Assembly (NCBI GenBank): GCA_022592435.1
Contig: JABYQS010000105.1
Span: 1-64,000, forward strand
Source: Cerioporus squamosus
Taxonomy: Eukaryota > Basidiomycota > Agaricomycetes > Polyporales > Polyporaceae
Length of the DNA stretch: 64,000 bases
Direction: 5' to 3'
Shown one piece after another: positions 46,951 to 59,936 of this stretch. A program made the position numbers and the translations under genes. Positions within the stretch are counted from its first letter, which is position 1, and each line of letters opens with the position of its first letter. The notes beneath the pieces were generated by a model that was not told the origin of the DNA, did no database searches, and worked only from the letters and a program-made list of their open reading frames with translations.

Positions 46951-49509
46951 ATGTCTCAGTCAGCCTTACCCGCGCTACTTGCATCCCCGACTCGTCCCGG
47001 TGCAGCGTCAGCGCAGACTCTAGCGGTCCCCCACGGGTCGACGGGCTCCTTCCGTTCGTCATTCCTGGGTGACCTCCGAAAGTCCGTGTTGTACAACAAT
47101 CCGAACGTCCTTACCAAGCTTCTTGCGCCTGGGCGGTCTCCGTCCAACTCTGTGGACCCCTCAACAATCGAGGTCGTCATCAAAGACATCGTGCGCGCTG
47201 TCAAAGAGGACTGTGCGCAGGACTTGCAGACTATCGACGACGTCGCCAGCATGCCGACCGACGCTGAGAAACGGCTATACAATCCCTTGGTATGTCAGCA
47301 CGGTTGTTATGTTCCTTGGTTACTCACCACGGACTGCAGAAGAATATATGTGACAAAGTCGAAGAGAGGCTTGCAGCGCTGGTCCCAGACCGAGCTTACT
47401 TCCGTCAGGTCATCCTCACGGGAAACCGTTCAGTTGCTCTAGAAGATCCGGTCTTTCCCAACTCCGACGACAACAAACCGGATTTTGTTGTCGCAGACGT
47501 GCCCGATCCCAGGCTTCCGAACTCCCCCATCCATCCTGCGACGCTGTCTTTGAAAACCCCTCCCTACCTGCCGTCGGTGCGGTGGAGGCAGTGTTCCTCA
47601 TTCATTGAGGTCAAGGCCAAGGCGAGGTACTCGCCCACTAAAGCAGGCGGGCCTGCGGCGAATGAAGCTGGCAAGCTTACTCTTGCGCAAGGCGCTGACT
47701 ACGCCCGCTTCACATTCATGACACACCCGTTTAATCTATTCGTCTACGGCGTATTCGTCTCCGGAAACGAGTTCTGCCTGGGGTTCTTCGATCGATGCGG
47801 GGTGGTCCTGTCCCCGGACTACACCCTTACTCAAGGAGAGGGATTGCGTACCTTCGTGCGCGTGGTGATCCGCTTGCTGTGGGCGATGTCTCCGACCGAC
47901 CTTGGTCAGGATCCCACGGTCTCTCTCGAACCCGGTCACACGTACTATGCAGAGGCCTACCCCAGTTACCGAATCACCATGAGCCCAGACAGCGAAGACA
48001 CACGTTCGTGGATCACCGCTGGACCGCCGCTCTGGGTCTCGCATACTCTCCTTGGTCGCGGGACGGTGGTGTGGCGTGCGCTCGGGCCATCTTCACAGGC
48101 TCGGCTGCCCTCAATCCTGAAGACTGCTTGGAGGAGCAGCAATCGCGTCTCCGAACTCGACATCTATGACATGATCAAGTCTATCCTCTATGAGAATAAA
48201 GTGGCGTATCCGCGTAGCGTGGCTGAGGCGGACAACGGCGGGGACGTCCGATCGCACACGGGGAAACCTGTGTCAGTGAAGGCACTTCGAGGCTTCGACG
48301 ACATGTTCCCGCCTATAGTCCACGGGATTTCAGACCGCATCCTTCATCGTGTAACCGTACGAAAGCTCGGGAAGCCCCTTTGGCAGTACAGCAGTATCGA
48401 GCAATTGTTCCGCGCCTTGGCCGGTGCGATCGAAGGTATGTCGTCGCTTTTCTCATAACTTCAATCGCTCATATGTTGTTGTGCCTCTCAGGTCACAAGG
48501 TCCTATCCGACAATGAGATTGTTCACCGCGACATTAGCGCAGGCAATATCCTGATTGAGGTCGCCTCTGACGAGAATGGCGTCTTGTCAGATTTCAGCAT
48601 AGAGCAGACTTGCGGGTTCCTCACGGACTTCGAGCTCGCTTCCGTGCGGCAGCCGGATTATCGGGAGACCTCTGTTCCAGTCGAAGCACGTCCGGAGGGA
48701 GGTATGGGGGGCCGCAGACAAGGGCAGCATGTGTACTTTGAGTCCGCGCGCGAACGGACACCGACGAAGACGCAACCTGGGGATGGCTTGACGGTGAGTC
48801 TTCACTTGGTGTCGAGGATGTCCTGCCAGCTTATGCCCATCAATTTCAGGGTACCGCCATCTTCATGGCGCACACGGTTCTTATCGCAGTCTGCGCAGAG
48901 TTGCCGATTGTCCGGACGAAGGAACACGACCTGGAATCCTTCCTATGGGTCATCCTCTACGTCGTCTACAAGCATGCAATGGACGATACGGAGGTGCTGC
49001 GAAAGGTCCCGATCGATGGGTTCCCCCAGAAGCTATACAACGAGTTCCGCGACCTGTTTTCCGCGACCAGTATCCGGATCTTGCTCGAGAAGCGCGACGC
49101 CGTGTTCGGCAAGTCAAGCCCAGTCGAAGGCAACGTAGAAAGGTCTGATCTGCGAGCTGGCGCGGCCAATCTCTTCGCATATGCGCAGTCAGGTCGATCA
49201 GGAGGACGAAGACCTAGTACGGTGATCTCACTGGTATTCTCACAGTGGTTTGGGCTTTCATCATTGCATTCGCCCCGAAAGTGCTATGTGCCGGCAAATG
49301 CCAGCGAGGTATCGTATCGGACGCAGGCTTTCGGGAAGAAGTCGGTTACCGACGGATCACAGCATTCGGAGGCCACTCACGACGACATCCTGGGAATCCT
49401 CAACTTCGCCGTTGCGCAAATTGCACCTCGTAGGATCAAGAGGGAGGAGAAGGAGGAGAAGAAGGTTCGGAAGGCTGCGGAGGCGGCACAGAGGATGCAG
49501 GTGGACTGA
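46951..49509 (+). CDS. FunK1-type protein kinase
   Basis: Four exons, 46951-47289, 47340-48435, 48492-48793 and 48850-49509 (introns 50-56 nt), give 798 residues with no lesion. The ATG at 46951 is chosen because the earlier ATG at 46911 is out of frame. The N-terminal FunK1 region includes FIEVKAK and DYARFTFMTHPFNLFVYGVF. The kinase core shows HRDISAGNILI (catalytic Asp about 492), TDFELA in place of DFG, GTAIFMA, and EHDLESFLWVILYVVY. The C-terminus is a Lys/Glu-rich coiled coil. FunK1 kinases are a fungus-specific Ser/Thr-kinase-like family expanded in mushroom-forming fungi; substrates are unknown. A decayed partial copy lies 1.5 kb upstream, suggesting local duplication. Confidence 0.93.
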
Positions 49510-50241
49510 TCAGTACTGTTGTACGAGAAGTTCTTCGAATTCCTACTGTCGACGCGTGTCTCGCTACGGATCCCACTTGCCACCACGTTAATGTTAGCCG
49601 ACGGTTCGCGACGAATGTATTCCAACCAGAATCTCTCACATATATGTCCTCCAACTCAGCATCCATATCGCGATATGCCGTTCTTTTTCAAGCCTCGCAC
49701 GAATGTAAGTTGCGGCACGCACATTCCTGCTCACACAGCGGACATCTCAGTGCTGAATCTAGCTGCGTTCAAGTCCGTACTCGTCGAACTGCTGTGCCAG
49801 AAGGGCGTGGGTGTGCTCCCGCTCGAAACGCCGCAGGTGCCGGATTCGCGCCCGGCGGCGAACGTGTTTACTCGTCGAGGCGGGTGACCTCCTGTTGGAT
49901 ATATACATGTCCGTTCTGCCGTGCTTGCACATCACTCCCTGGACCAACAACTCATGATATTCAGAGCGTCAAGGACGGCTTTCTGGTTGCCCCGTATGCA
50001 ACCTTGAACCTACAAACGACCTCGGGCCTATTCGTGGCGTGCGCAGTCGAAGCAGCTAAATACAGTTTGAGGCGACTATGAGATACACAGCATGTACGAG
50101 TACTTAGCACGATAGACAGAGAAGAGAAAGACGCACAGCAACCAAACGACCAGACACTTCACATCATACATGCGGTCCCCATCCCCCAGAACAGCCCCGC
50201 CACGTCCACGTCCACATATTCCTATCAACAGTCAGATGATC
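49510..50241. other. Convergent intergenic region
   Basis: No gene found. A short stretch at about 50050-50070 (cgaagcagctaaataca) resembles 45107-45123 (cgaagcagctagataca) beside the FunK1 fragment, possibly a remnant of the same duplication. Confidence 0.4.
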
Positions 50242-53200
50242 TCATGGCGACAGCGGATTCGCGCCGCTCCCAGCCGTCGGCGTCCCCAAGTGGTAAAACC
50301 CGTTCGCCTGCGGGTCCAACGCCCCGATATCCGGCGACGCCAGGATCGCATTCATGTCCAGCGCCGGGTCCGCCGCGTTCAAGAACGCCAGAATGTCCGC
50401 CGTCGACATCGGGTTCGGGTCCGTCTGCATCATGTTCACGCTCACGCCCAGGCCCGACGGCACCGTCCCGCCGCCCGTGTCCATGAACGGCATGCTGCTG
50501 AACGACGCAGGCTGCTGCGGGACCGCGAACGGCTGGGGTGGCAGCTGCGGGCTGCCGAGGAACGCGTCCGAGACGGGCTGGAAGTCTTCCGGGCTCCCGT
50601 GGTTGAGCGGGGAGTCGCCGGAGCCGGTGGGCGAGCGTGCGTTCGACGAGGCCTTTTTGCGCACGGGGCGGACCCACGGAGGGCGAGTGCTCGGGGCGGA
50701 ACCCTCCTGCTGCCGTGGTGGCGCTTCCAGCGGTATTTGGGTAACTGCAAAGAGGGAGAGGAACGAAGATGGTCAGAACACGAGCCTGAGAGACGGGATG
50801 CAGCGGGAGGGCGGCTTACTTCGACAGAACTCCTCCATGAGATCACCTGACCGCTGCCCGCAGATGTAACGGCCGCTGAAACGCCGCAGGAGTCCCACGC
50901 ACGAACGGAGCGCGTCCAACGCGGGCGGGATGAGGGGCCGCAGGGAGTCCGAGTGGCAATTCAACAGCATCGCGACGAGCGTACGGCCTGCCGCGGTCAG
51001 CTGGTGGATAACATGCACCCCGTCTGCAGGGCACGCATATAATGAGCTGCGAACACAACGAACGAATGCCAACCAGCAAGACAGACTCACAGTAGGTCAT
51101 GAGCCCCTTCGCCGCTATGTGCAGGTGCGACGAGATGATCTGCAGCGCAGACGAGTGGGCGGCGCGCATCGCCTCGATCTCCGCCTCGCTCTGCTCCGCG
51201 TCAGGTATGTGGTTATGCATCCTCTCCGCGACCATCTCCGAGAACCGATGCCTGTAGATCAGCATGCGTACGTACTGCTCCAGGCAGTGCAGCCGTTCCG
51301 CCTGGGTGACGCGGATCACATCGCTGCTGGTCATCGTCTCGACGGAGTGGGCCCAGTGCGGCGGGATAGCGCGGCAGATGTCGTCCAGCAACGCCTCTTC
51401 TTCGCGAAGCTCCTTGCCTCTTCTGGACCCGGTGAGCACCGACGACGCGCGGGCGAGGAAAGGCGAGGATTCGCCCGGCGGTCGACATGGCTGTACGTCA
51501 AGAACGGACTCCAGGACGACAAAGAGGCGGACGCAGTTCACGAATGCGCTCATCCGGCTCTCGGTTTCCTGTGGCTGCAACCCGACACCATCACGAGTGA
51601 TGAACTCATCGTCCACGATCGCGGGCTCCGACACGTCGCAGTCGCGCAGGCGCAGCATGGGTGGCCGACCGAAATGCGCGCTTGCCTGCTTGTCCCACAA
51701 TAAACACACCAGAAGGTGCGTTTCCGGACTTCATCCTCGACAGGATCGAACAGGTCGTAGTCGTCCGCGGACCGGTGGAGACCGCAGTCGAAAGACAGGG
51801 TGATCGCCTCCGAAATGAGGGCAAACGCCTTCGACAGACGTCCAAGCCCGACCGCATACACACCGGCGATGAGCACCGACTGGATCGTGTACAGCGTCGG
51901 CTTGTCCGCGCCCGGGAGCGTCCGCAACCGCGTGAGGAGATCGAACCACTGCGTGCCGGCACTGTTGCTGTCGTTCGGGTCCGCACGCACGCGAGGGTCG
52001 TCGATGTGCCGGGAAGAGAGACAGCAGATGGCGACGATGAACGCGGCGAAGCCGGGCTCGCCCCATTTCCGCGGGTTCCCGTAGTCCTGACGCGCGAATC
52101 AGTCACATGCCACGGGGACTCAGGAGAACGCCGACATGACCTACCGCCAAAAATGTGGGAACGTGGAGGAAGGGCATGAGGTAGTATGACGTCGATAGGT
52201 AGCACTGGACGAGGCTGCACGAAGTGAGTACGAAGACTCATGCACGTCGCAGCATACACCCTACCTGTCCATGAGCTCAGGGACGATGAAAGATGTGATC
52301 AACTTCCATATATGCTCCGGGTTGGTTTCTGTACGCCGTGGCTGGCGGTCCGGGAACCAGTCGTTGAGGGATTGCCCATTCTGTCCTTTCCAGTGCTGCT
52401 GCCCGTTCGGACGGTCCGGGTCTGGTTTTGGGACGACCGCATGGCGCTCCACCAGGAGGTCTAGGATAGGCAAACCTGACGTCTCGCCCTGCCACCTGGT
52501 GTAGCCCTCGTCGTCGAAGTACATATAGGACGATGCAAGGGACATGCGCGATGTCTCCTCGGCGAGGTGGTCTGTTGACATGCTGGACGATGCTCCCGCG
52601 TGGAAGCTCGTTCCCGGGCTCGCATTGCGCGAGCCTTGCTTCAGAGGCCCGAAGAACGTGGACGGGTTCATCAGCGGGTACGCCGTCAGCGACGGCGGAG
52701 GCGCAGAAGTCGGGAAGATGTGCGTGGAGGATGCGAAGGATGCATGCGGATTAGTGGTCGGATCAACGGGCGACTGTGGGAGGCCAGCGCCGAGCACACC
52801 CGCTCCTGCGAACACCTGCGGAGGAATGGCTTGTATAAGCGTTTCGAGCTGCTGCATGCGATCCTCGAGGGTCGCCGCTCGCCTGTTACGGAGGACAAGG
52901 TTAGCACGAGGTCGTCTTCAGCACTTGCGCAGCAGCCAATGCAAGAGGGGCTATTAGTAGCGCATGCAGCGCAGACGGAAAGCAGGGTCGTGTTGGCTTA
53001 AAATGTAACGAGATTCTTCCTGTACCTCCCCTGAGGAGATCGGCATAATACCGCACACCGGGACCGCAAGAAATAACCGTGTTCCTCGTACCGTGGAAAC
53101 ATCGGACGTGGAACTCGCATACGCGGGATCGCCTATTCAGCGATGGACAATATGCAGGCACGAGTATCCCTCGGAGCTGCATGTACTAACGAGCCCGTCG

Positions 53201-53812
53201 TGCCTGCGACTGTCACATGCTACGTGCAGTGCATTCCCGTGGCCATACAGGTGCATCCCGCTCGATGAACGCCGCAGCAACAACGTCTTGAGGCGGTGGA
53301 CAACGAGAGAGGAATGACTGGAGAGGTAATAGACGAGATACGCACTTGGACTTGTGCGGATGCGTCCGCTTCCCGGGCTCCTCGAAGGTGCACGCCGAGT
53401 TGGACGTGAGACACGACTGGCACGGGTGGCCCTCGTCGCACTTGATCCTCCGCCGCCTGTTCGCGCGCCGCACGACACGATAATACAACGCTGCAGTCAG
53501 CAATCCGCGCGCACATGGAATATCCGCGTCGACGTGCGCTCACCGACAACGGTCGCATGCCCTATGTAGCAGCCCCCGGGTTTGAGTCATACCACGATCA
53601 GTCCCACTCCCTGTTTCAGAGCACAGAGTGCAGGGCGCGAGGACTCACCTGCTGAGCTTGAACCGCCGCTCCTTCAGGATGGACGATGTCTGCGACGACG
53701 GCTTCGTCTCCCCTCCCGCGCCCGACCCTCCTGCTTGTCCCGAGGCCTGCGGTGACTCTTGGCGCTGCTGCTCGTCCGTCGTCGGACTCGAAGGTTCACG
53801 TTCCATGTCCAT
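50242..53812 (-). CDS. Zn2Cys6 (Gal4-type) transcription factor with fungal_trans domain, one frameshift
   Basis: Eight exons: 53649-53812, 53544-53561, 53346-53456, 52265-52882, 52145-52214, 51091-52086, 50820-51023 and 50242-50744, about 894 residues. The binuclear cluster has six cysteines (57, 60, 67, 73, 76, 83) in CDRC...[11 protein letters not shown]...C. A linker and coiled coil follow ([18 protein letters not shown]). The fungal-specific regulatory domain includes [36 protein letters not shown] and [13 protein letters not shown]. The Gln/Pro/Ser-rich C-terminus looks like an activation domain. One base is missing near 51696-51698 (FWCVYC-WDKQ); the exon phases independently require it. 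Intron 3 is 463 nt. The ATG at 53812 is preferred; an upstream in-frame ATG at 54037 would add 75 residues. Target genes are unknown. Confidence 0.9.
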
Positions 53813-54681
53813 GGTCGGCAGAGCCGCGGTGTGCGTCGTGTGCTGAGGCCTGGGTCTGAACGGTGCTCGCGCGACACCCGCGAACTCGAGAGCGGACGAT
53901 GATGATGCAAGAGACGAGGAAGGACGGAGCTTGGAAGACTCAGGATTGTGGGGACCCAAGCCGCTAGCGAGATCCCATTTAGCCCACAGATCGCGGATGA
54001 CTAATTCATGCCACAGGAAGCGCAGTTGCAACTTCAAATTCCCGCCTCAACTTCGCGCTCCGCCCGCCCGCCGGCAAGCAATCGGCACTCTTCGAGGCGT
54101 CCTCCGCTCATGCTCCGCCCAACTCAGTTCTCTCCGCGAGTCCTCGACGAGCTTGCCGGCGGCCTGCAACGCCTCCTCGATCGAGGACTGCAAAGCTGGA
54201 CGCGAAGATGAGTACTGCTCGAGTGCTCTCGAGCCAGAACCTGATAAGTAATGCCTTCAGCGAGAGCTTCGCTGTCTTCTGGCGCATGCATCGCTGTCAG
54301 AGGACCTGCAAGAAGACAGTCGGGTGCAACCGTCTTCGAAAGGTCACAGGGACCTGCGGACCGCGACAGATTGAACAGCGATGTCAAGATGGCATGGGTC
54401 AAACCGGGACGACGGAGCGGGAAACGGAACGACCATGGTCCTGAGAACGAGAAGGCCTCTTGCGGTGGTATTGCACTGGTGACTCTGCTGGAGAAGCGTC
54501 AACGCAAATGCGATGGTATACAGTCCGTGGTCTCCACCACGCCTCCAGCAACGTACAGGAAAAGACAGTGTGTGAGTACAGCAATCATACAGCATGCGAA
54601 ACAGCAACAACATCGTCAACGGGAAGAATATGTGGGTTTGGTTGGGAATCGAAGTCGACTCGAAGATCAGAACGGGGGACA
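53813..54681. other. Intergenic, promoter region of the Zn2Cys6 gene
   Basis: No independent gene found. The frame upstream of 53812 stays open to 54037, so the protein start could lie there. Confidence 0.45.
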
Positions 54682-56106
54682 TCACAGGTCCCCGCGTGTC
54701 CAGTCTACGACACGCTTCAATTGTTCGAGGGTGATGAAGATAAGCATCGTCGTGGGCTGCAGACGCGTCCACGCGGGCACCCAGCCCTTGAACATGAACA
54801 TCGCGCCCTCGTTCTTGAACGACGTGCGGAGCATCTGGATGGCCGACTTGCCCTCTCCACCAGACGCGCTCATGATGCGGCTCTGTGAAACACGGTCAAT
54901 CCTATGTGAACAAGAGTGTGACGTGATTGCCCACCTTGATAACATCTGCAGGAGAGCAAACAGTCGTTGCAACAGTTCCCTGGTGTGGCAGCCGATTGAG
55001 AACAGTGACACGACAAGCAAAGAGAAAACGCACCGCAGCAAAACTGGCAGTGGTATGGAGATAGATATTGTCCTGGAACACACCGGTCTTCAACAGCTCA
55101 GCCTTGAAGAAGTCGTACCTACACATCGAACGGTGAGCACATTAGACCTCACATGGCCAACGAACGTGTAACTCACGAAGCCAGCTGACTAGCATTCATA
55201 AGGATCGCACGGAACACGTTCGGTCCGACGCCACGGCCGAGAGACGACCATCCTTCCTCCCGTATCATCTACAGTGCACAAGAAAGATGTCGGTTGAGGT
55301 CATACATGACGCGGGAGGTTACACATACCCGGATAAGGCCGTCGATAGAGTGCTTGTAGTTCAGCCGCTTCTCGGGGGGCTTCGCAAAATCACCCTGCAT
55401 GCGGACCATGATGATTTCTGGAAGCGTGCGTTAGCTTGACCGGGACAGAAGCTCGGAGCTTGCTTGAGGGCTGGACTGACCTCCAGGGTTCCCGACAAAG
55501 CCGGCGATACCGCCGCTATAAAAGGACGCGGCATGAGCCAGTCGCCACTTGCACGCCGCTCCCCCACTCACCCATGCATCCCGCCAGAGCGAGCTGCCAT
55601 GCTGGAGATTTCTCATCTACAGTAACTGTCAGCTGTGATCGGCATGGGTTGCACACGCAAGACGTACTGGCTCCTATCAGCTTCTTGCTCTCGTCGTACG
55701 CCCAGAACCGACAGATGGAGTATGTCATCTGCCGCAACCACGTCCCCGAGATACCGTCGAACAGTCCGCGCGCACCCGCCGTGCGCACGGTCTTCCTGAT
55801 CGACTGGATCATCCCCTTGTCCCCCGTCGCTTGCATGCGGACCTTCGTCAGATCGAGCGGACTGGTCGTCGAGCCCGGTAAGCACCAATTTCCCGTCAGC
55901 GATTGGTCGAGAGTGGACACTCACTGTGTGATGGATGCAGCTATCGTTGCAGCGAGACCTGGCAAACCAGAATGACATCACCAACATAGGTCGAATAAGC
56001 CAATCAAGCAGCACGCACCTCCTAGCCAGAACGGATACGGCTGCTTCTTCTTGGGCGCAGCGACGGCAGACGGCTGGGCAACGGCCTCCTCTACTGGTTT
56101 CGACAT
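54682..56106 (-). CDS. DIC1: Mitochondrial dicarboxylate carrier, one frameshift
   Basis: Ten exons: 56019-56106, 55925-55958, 55668-55861, 55572-55616, 55481-55515, 55329-55417, 55177-55268, 55034-55118, 54935-54979 and 54682-54882, about 302 residues, the usual carrier length. The three repeat signatures are visible: HPLDLTKVRMQ, NPGEIIMVRMQ and CSPADVIKSRIM. The third, with FMFKGWVPAWTRLQPTTMLI after it, resembles yeast Dic1. It exchanges malate or succinate for phosphate across the inner mitochondrial membrane. One G is missing at the start of exon 5 (55509-55515, expected GGIAGFVGNPG after CMA); the downstream phases agree only if it is restored. Confidence 0.9.
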
Positions 56107-57185
56107 CGTGGACGGATTATGGGGTAACGGTGTCTAAACGCGACGGTATCTTCTAGGCTGACCAGCGTCAGGTGCGTAGTCGTACGGTGCGTTCTATGTG
56201 CGCGCGTTCGACGTCGCGATCGTACGAGCGTCGGGCGGGAGGAGGAGGACGTGGAAAGAGACAACAACACGCGTATATAGGGTGCGGGAGGAGGTTGATG
56301 CCCGATTTGCACCGAACGGTGAGAGCGGGGGGCACACGGGGCTAGTTGGGGAGGAGGCGAGGGAAAGAGACGGAACCCCTCGAGCTGCACGCTCCAGAGA
56401 AGACAATCACCTGACGGGGAAGCGGGACGGAAGCATACCCCAGTAGCCCCTTTCGGCGACCTCTGCGGAACCCGCACCGGCTGCTGCGCCCGGAAAGTCT
56501 CCAGGTTTACGTTCAGTGGCCCGATGTGTCTTGGTCCTTGGGTTGCGCCACGGATGCTCGCGGGCGTCCTCGCACCGTGTCGCAATGATTCGGAATTCAG
56601 AAGGATATTCGGAAAAGCTAGGTCACCATCGAGCGAGACGTCGAGCAGCGAATTCGGAAATATGGCCGGCCGAGAAGGTAGTCGCGAGACCAGCAGATGA
56701 CGACTTGGAGTGAATGCAGAAGGTCACCTGTGCGACTGACTCCCTGGCGTATCGGCATCTCCCATGAAGAGTCGCGCGATCACATGACCGTAATGCATCG
56801 CGTCTGTGGCGGCGTCGTCGCGCCGCGCGCGAGATCCAGCACTAATTCTACACGAGAGGAACAGTCGGGGGTAGTAAGAGGAAAACGAGGACGAGTTGCT
56901 CGCTGCTGACAAGAGACCCCGTCTCCTACTTATACGCGCTGGTCTCCTGTTTGCACTCCGCCCCCTTCACTCTGTGACAATCGAGAGCGCTCGACGATCC
57001 TCCACCGCCCGTTCTCGGTGCGAAGCAACTTCTCCAGATAAACAAAATCTACTCTTCAATTCACACAAGATACATTAACATGGCATAACCCTTAAAGCAG
57101 ACAACGGTTAATGGATGGGGTACATGGTTATACGGCACAAGGAGACCAAAAAACAGCCATCGAGAAAACATACACGGACTGTCTC
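56107..57185. other. Intergenic, no gene seen
   Basis: Upstream region of the carrier gene, up to tRNA-Asp. No coding exons were recognised. Confidence 0.45.
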
Positions 57186-57266
57186 CTCTCTGTCGGGGAG
57201 TCGAACCCCGCTTTCGCGCGCACCGACAATGACAGGCGCGTGTACTAACCGATATACTAACAGAGA
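57186..57266 (-). tRNA. tRNA-Asp (anticodon GTC) with a 9-nt intron
   Basis: On the minus strand TCTCTGT pairs with ACAGAGA, the D stem is GTAT/GTAC, and the anticodon stem CGCGC/GCGCG encloses CTGTCA, the intron ttgtcggtg and C38. The T arm is CGGGG TTCGACT CCCCG and the discriminator is G (c57186 on the plus strand). Confidence 0.93.
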
Positions 57267-57612
57267 TGGGATTCATCCATATAACAGCTTTATAGTGTCC
57301 TTTGTTTTTACTTACTAAGTACTGACCGGATGTCTGCACGACTCTGCAGTGCATATTACTGACACAATTGTCTACCCGGCCTTTAGCGTGTATAGTTCCC
57401 TGTCAGTCGCTCGGTACTGGCTACCCATTAAAGGTGAGAGCATCGTATCATACGACTCCGTGAACTGTATAAGTGGCAGTCGTTATGAACAGTGTACATA
57501 CAACACACCAGCCTTCGTCGCAAAGGTCACTAATGATACATGGTCTAGCATCAGAGACATGAACAGGCATCTACGGGGATCAACATCGCAGGAAGAAGGA
57601 ATCAAGCATCTC

Positions 57613-59936
57613 TCAAGCATAACCAAAAGACTCCACGTGCAGAACAACGCTCGGGCCGCCATTGAGCGCGGTAGACAGGGGGACGCGAAGCGCTTTACGG
57701 CAAGCACGCGCAATGCCTTGCGAGCCGCATACTGTCCGAAGAGATAGAAATCAGCTCTCACTTCGAATTGCAGCGTCCATACCGCGTGAGACGCACCTGT
57801 GACAGAAAGGCGGCCGGTACTCGTGGCGACCTCTTCGTTCAGGAGAGCGGCAAGGTCCGGACGGCCCTGCATGACCTGCACGGCGGAGAAGTTGAGGAGC
57901 GAGGGAGGACGGCTGCGCCCGACTGCGGTGCCATCGGAGGAGTGGATCGAGTCGTCCTCGCCCCAGGACTTGACTTGTCTGAGTGCGTCGACATCGGAGT
58001 TGGGCGCGGTGACGTAGATGCGGATGGCGATCTCGACCTCGGAGGGTGCGAGCTCGAGGGCCTTCGTGAGTGCCTTCGAGACCCACTCGATATGGCCTGT
58101 CGACGAGACGTCCAGGAAGTCAGCGAACGTCCGCCGCCCAAGACGCATGGGAGCACTCACTGGGATCACGGATTGTCCATATGAAGACGAGCTTACGGCA
58201 GATGCTCTTCTTGCTCTGCACATGGCTGAGGACGCCGAGGAAGGTGGACAGCGTGAACGAGACACCCGACCCTCCGGCGATAAGCACGACCGTGTCGTCG
58301 TGGTCCAAGGTGGGCGAGAAGCCGTATGGGCCGTCGATGAGCACCTTGACCTTCTCCCCCTTCTCCGCGATGCCCGCGAGGCGCTTTGTGAACCCCTCGC
58401 GGACGTTGATGAGGAACACGAGCTCCTTCCAGTAGGGCGCAACATCGACGGCGTCGGAGAACTTCTTCTCGATGTCGCCGGTAGCCGGAGTCTTGACCCC
58501 GGCGAGTTGGTAGTGCGAGTCGACGGATGCGATAGTGAATGGGTGCATCTCGAGCGGGATCCCGGAGACGGACGGCATGGCAAGGAAAGCGGTCTGACCC
58601 GGGGTCCAGTTGAAGTGAGGCGGGCGGTGGATGTGCAGGCGAACGAAGTGCGGGGAGAGGAGCTCGACCGAGGCGTCGAGTCGGTCGGACTTGGAGCTGA
58701 AGCCGAAGTACAGGTGGTTGTAGTAGACCACGCGGGCGAAGCGGATGGCGCGGTCGAGACCCCAGATGAGGAACGAGGGCCAGATGTACGCACCCTGGTG
58801 GAACATATTGGCATGGAAGTAGCCACCGAGGAGGATGATTCTAGCAGGCATGTTCGTCAAGAGGTGAAGAACGAGGAAAGAAAGATGTTACTGACAGGAC
58901 TAGTAGGAAATGCGTGAAGTAGAAGAGCTCGTACACCTGAGCCCGAATGGGACGCAACGAGACTAGGATGAGGATGCTGAAGGCCGTCAGGGCTGTAAGG
59001 CCGACGCGGACAAACCACTCCTCCCAGACCGCCGGAAACTCGGCGAAGGCGCTGATCTGAGAAGATGCACGATCAGAGTCTGTACGAGTAGAACGCACAC
59101 AGATACCTACCTTGCCACCTCCATGCACCCACAACAGGACGAAGACGACACGGGCGGTCATCCGATGGATGTAGTTCAGCTACGCCTGCGTGAGCGTTGG
59201 ATATGCTTCTGGGGCACATAACACTACCTTATCGTAGCTGATGCCCGTGATGTCTGGTGCCATCCCTAAGCTTAACGAACTGCGGGTGACGTTGCAGTAT
59301 GGTCACTCACAGGCGATGACGTTGTTTTTGGTTCCCAGCGCAGTCACCAACGGGAACTGACTGGCGGCGAGGACACCAGCCCTGTTCGTCCAGTATTGGG
59401 GATCAAACTTCATGCCTTGGGTGTTGGTGGCTGCGACGATATGCGTTAGTCTAGACCGATGGCTGGTGATACGCGCTACTCACTGTTGACGAACTCCCAA
59501 GTGAAGAGCGCGACGATGTATCCGCAAGTGACGAACACCTCGGCGAGGTTGAGGGTGTAGGACTGGCCGATCTCGAGCGTCCATCGAAGGCGACGACGCG
59601 ATAGAGGTTGACAAGTGCGCTCGGGACGTGACGCCAGGAGAAGCGGCGAGGGGAGGCGGTGTGAGCGTCGCCGACCTCAGCATCGGCGGTCTTCTTCGGC
59701 TGTGAAGGCGACCTAGACGACAGCTTCGTGAGGGCCCAGGAAAGGAGCTGGCAGAGGGCGATGAACGCGATGAAGCTCGCGATGAGCCACCACATCTGCT
59801 CTGGATAAGCCTTGGCCCGAGCAATGCGGAGAGCTTTGTCGGGAGAGACAGGGAGTGGGCCAGAAGGAGAATGGGCAAGGCCTGACGGCGCCGACGAGGA
59901 GGTCGCATTGGAGCTCGAGGTACTGTTGAGGCTCAT
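57613..59936 (-). CDS. Ferric reductase (FRE family), one frameshift
   Basis: Eight exons: 59484-59936, 59311-59430, 59228-59253, 59111-59179, 58896-59056, 58161-58840, 57797-58096 and 57613-57731, about 642 residues. The N-terminus is Ser/Asn-rich (NSTSS, NATSS glycosylation sites), then membrane helices. The two haem-ligand pairs have the expected H-X13-H spacing: one in IHRMTARVVFVLLWVH, one in THFLLVLIILLGGYFH. The FAD-binding motif HPFTIAS and the NAD(P)H motifs GPYGFSP and GGSGVSFTLS follow. The C-terminus has VCGSQGIARACRKAL. It moves electrons from cytosolic NADPH to extracellular Fe3+/Cu2+ at the plasma membrane for high-affinity iron uptake. One base is missing near 59585 (AF-WTLEIGQSY); the exon phases need it. 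Confidence 0.92.

Noticed and set aside
51661..52179. Long plus-strand frame opposite the Zn2Cys6 gene
   Set aside because: Antisense shadow of a well-supported exon.
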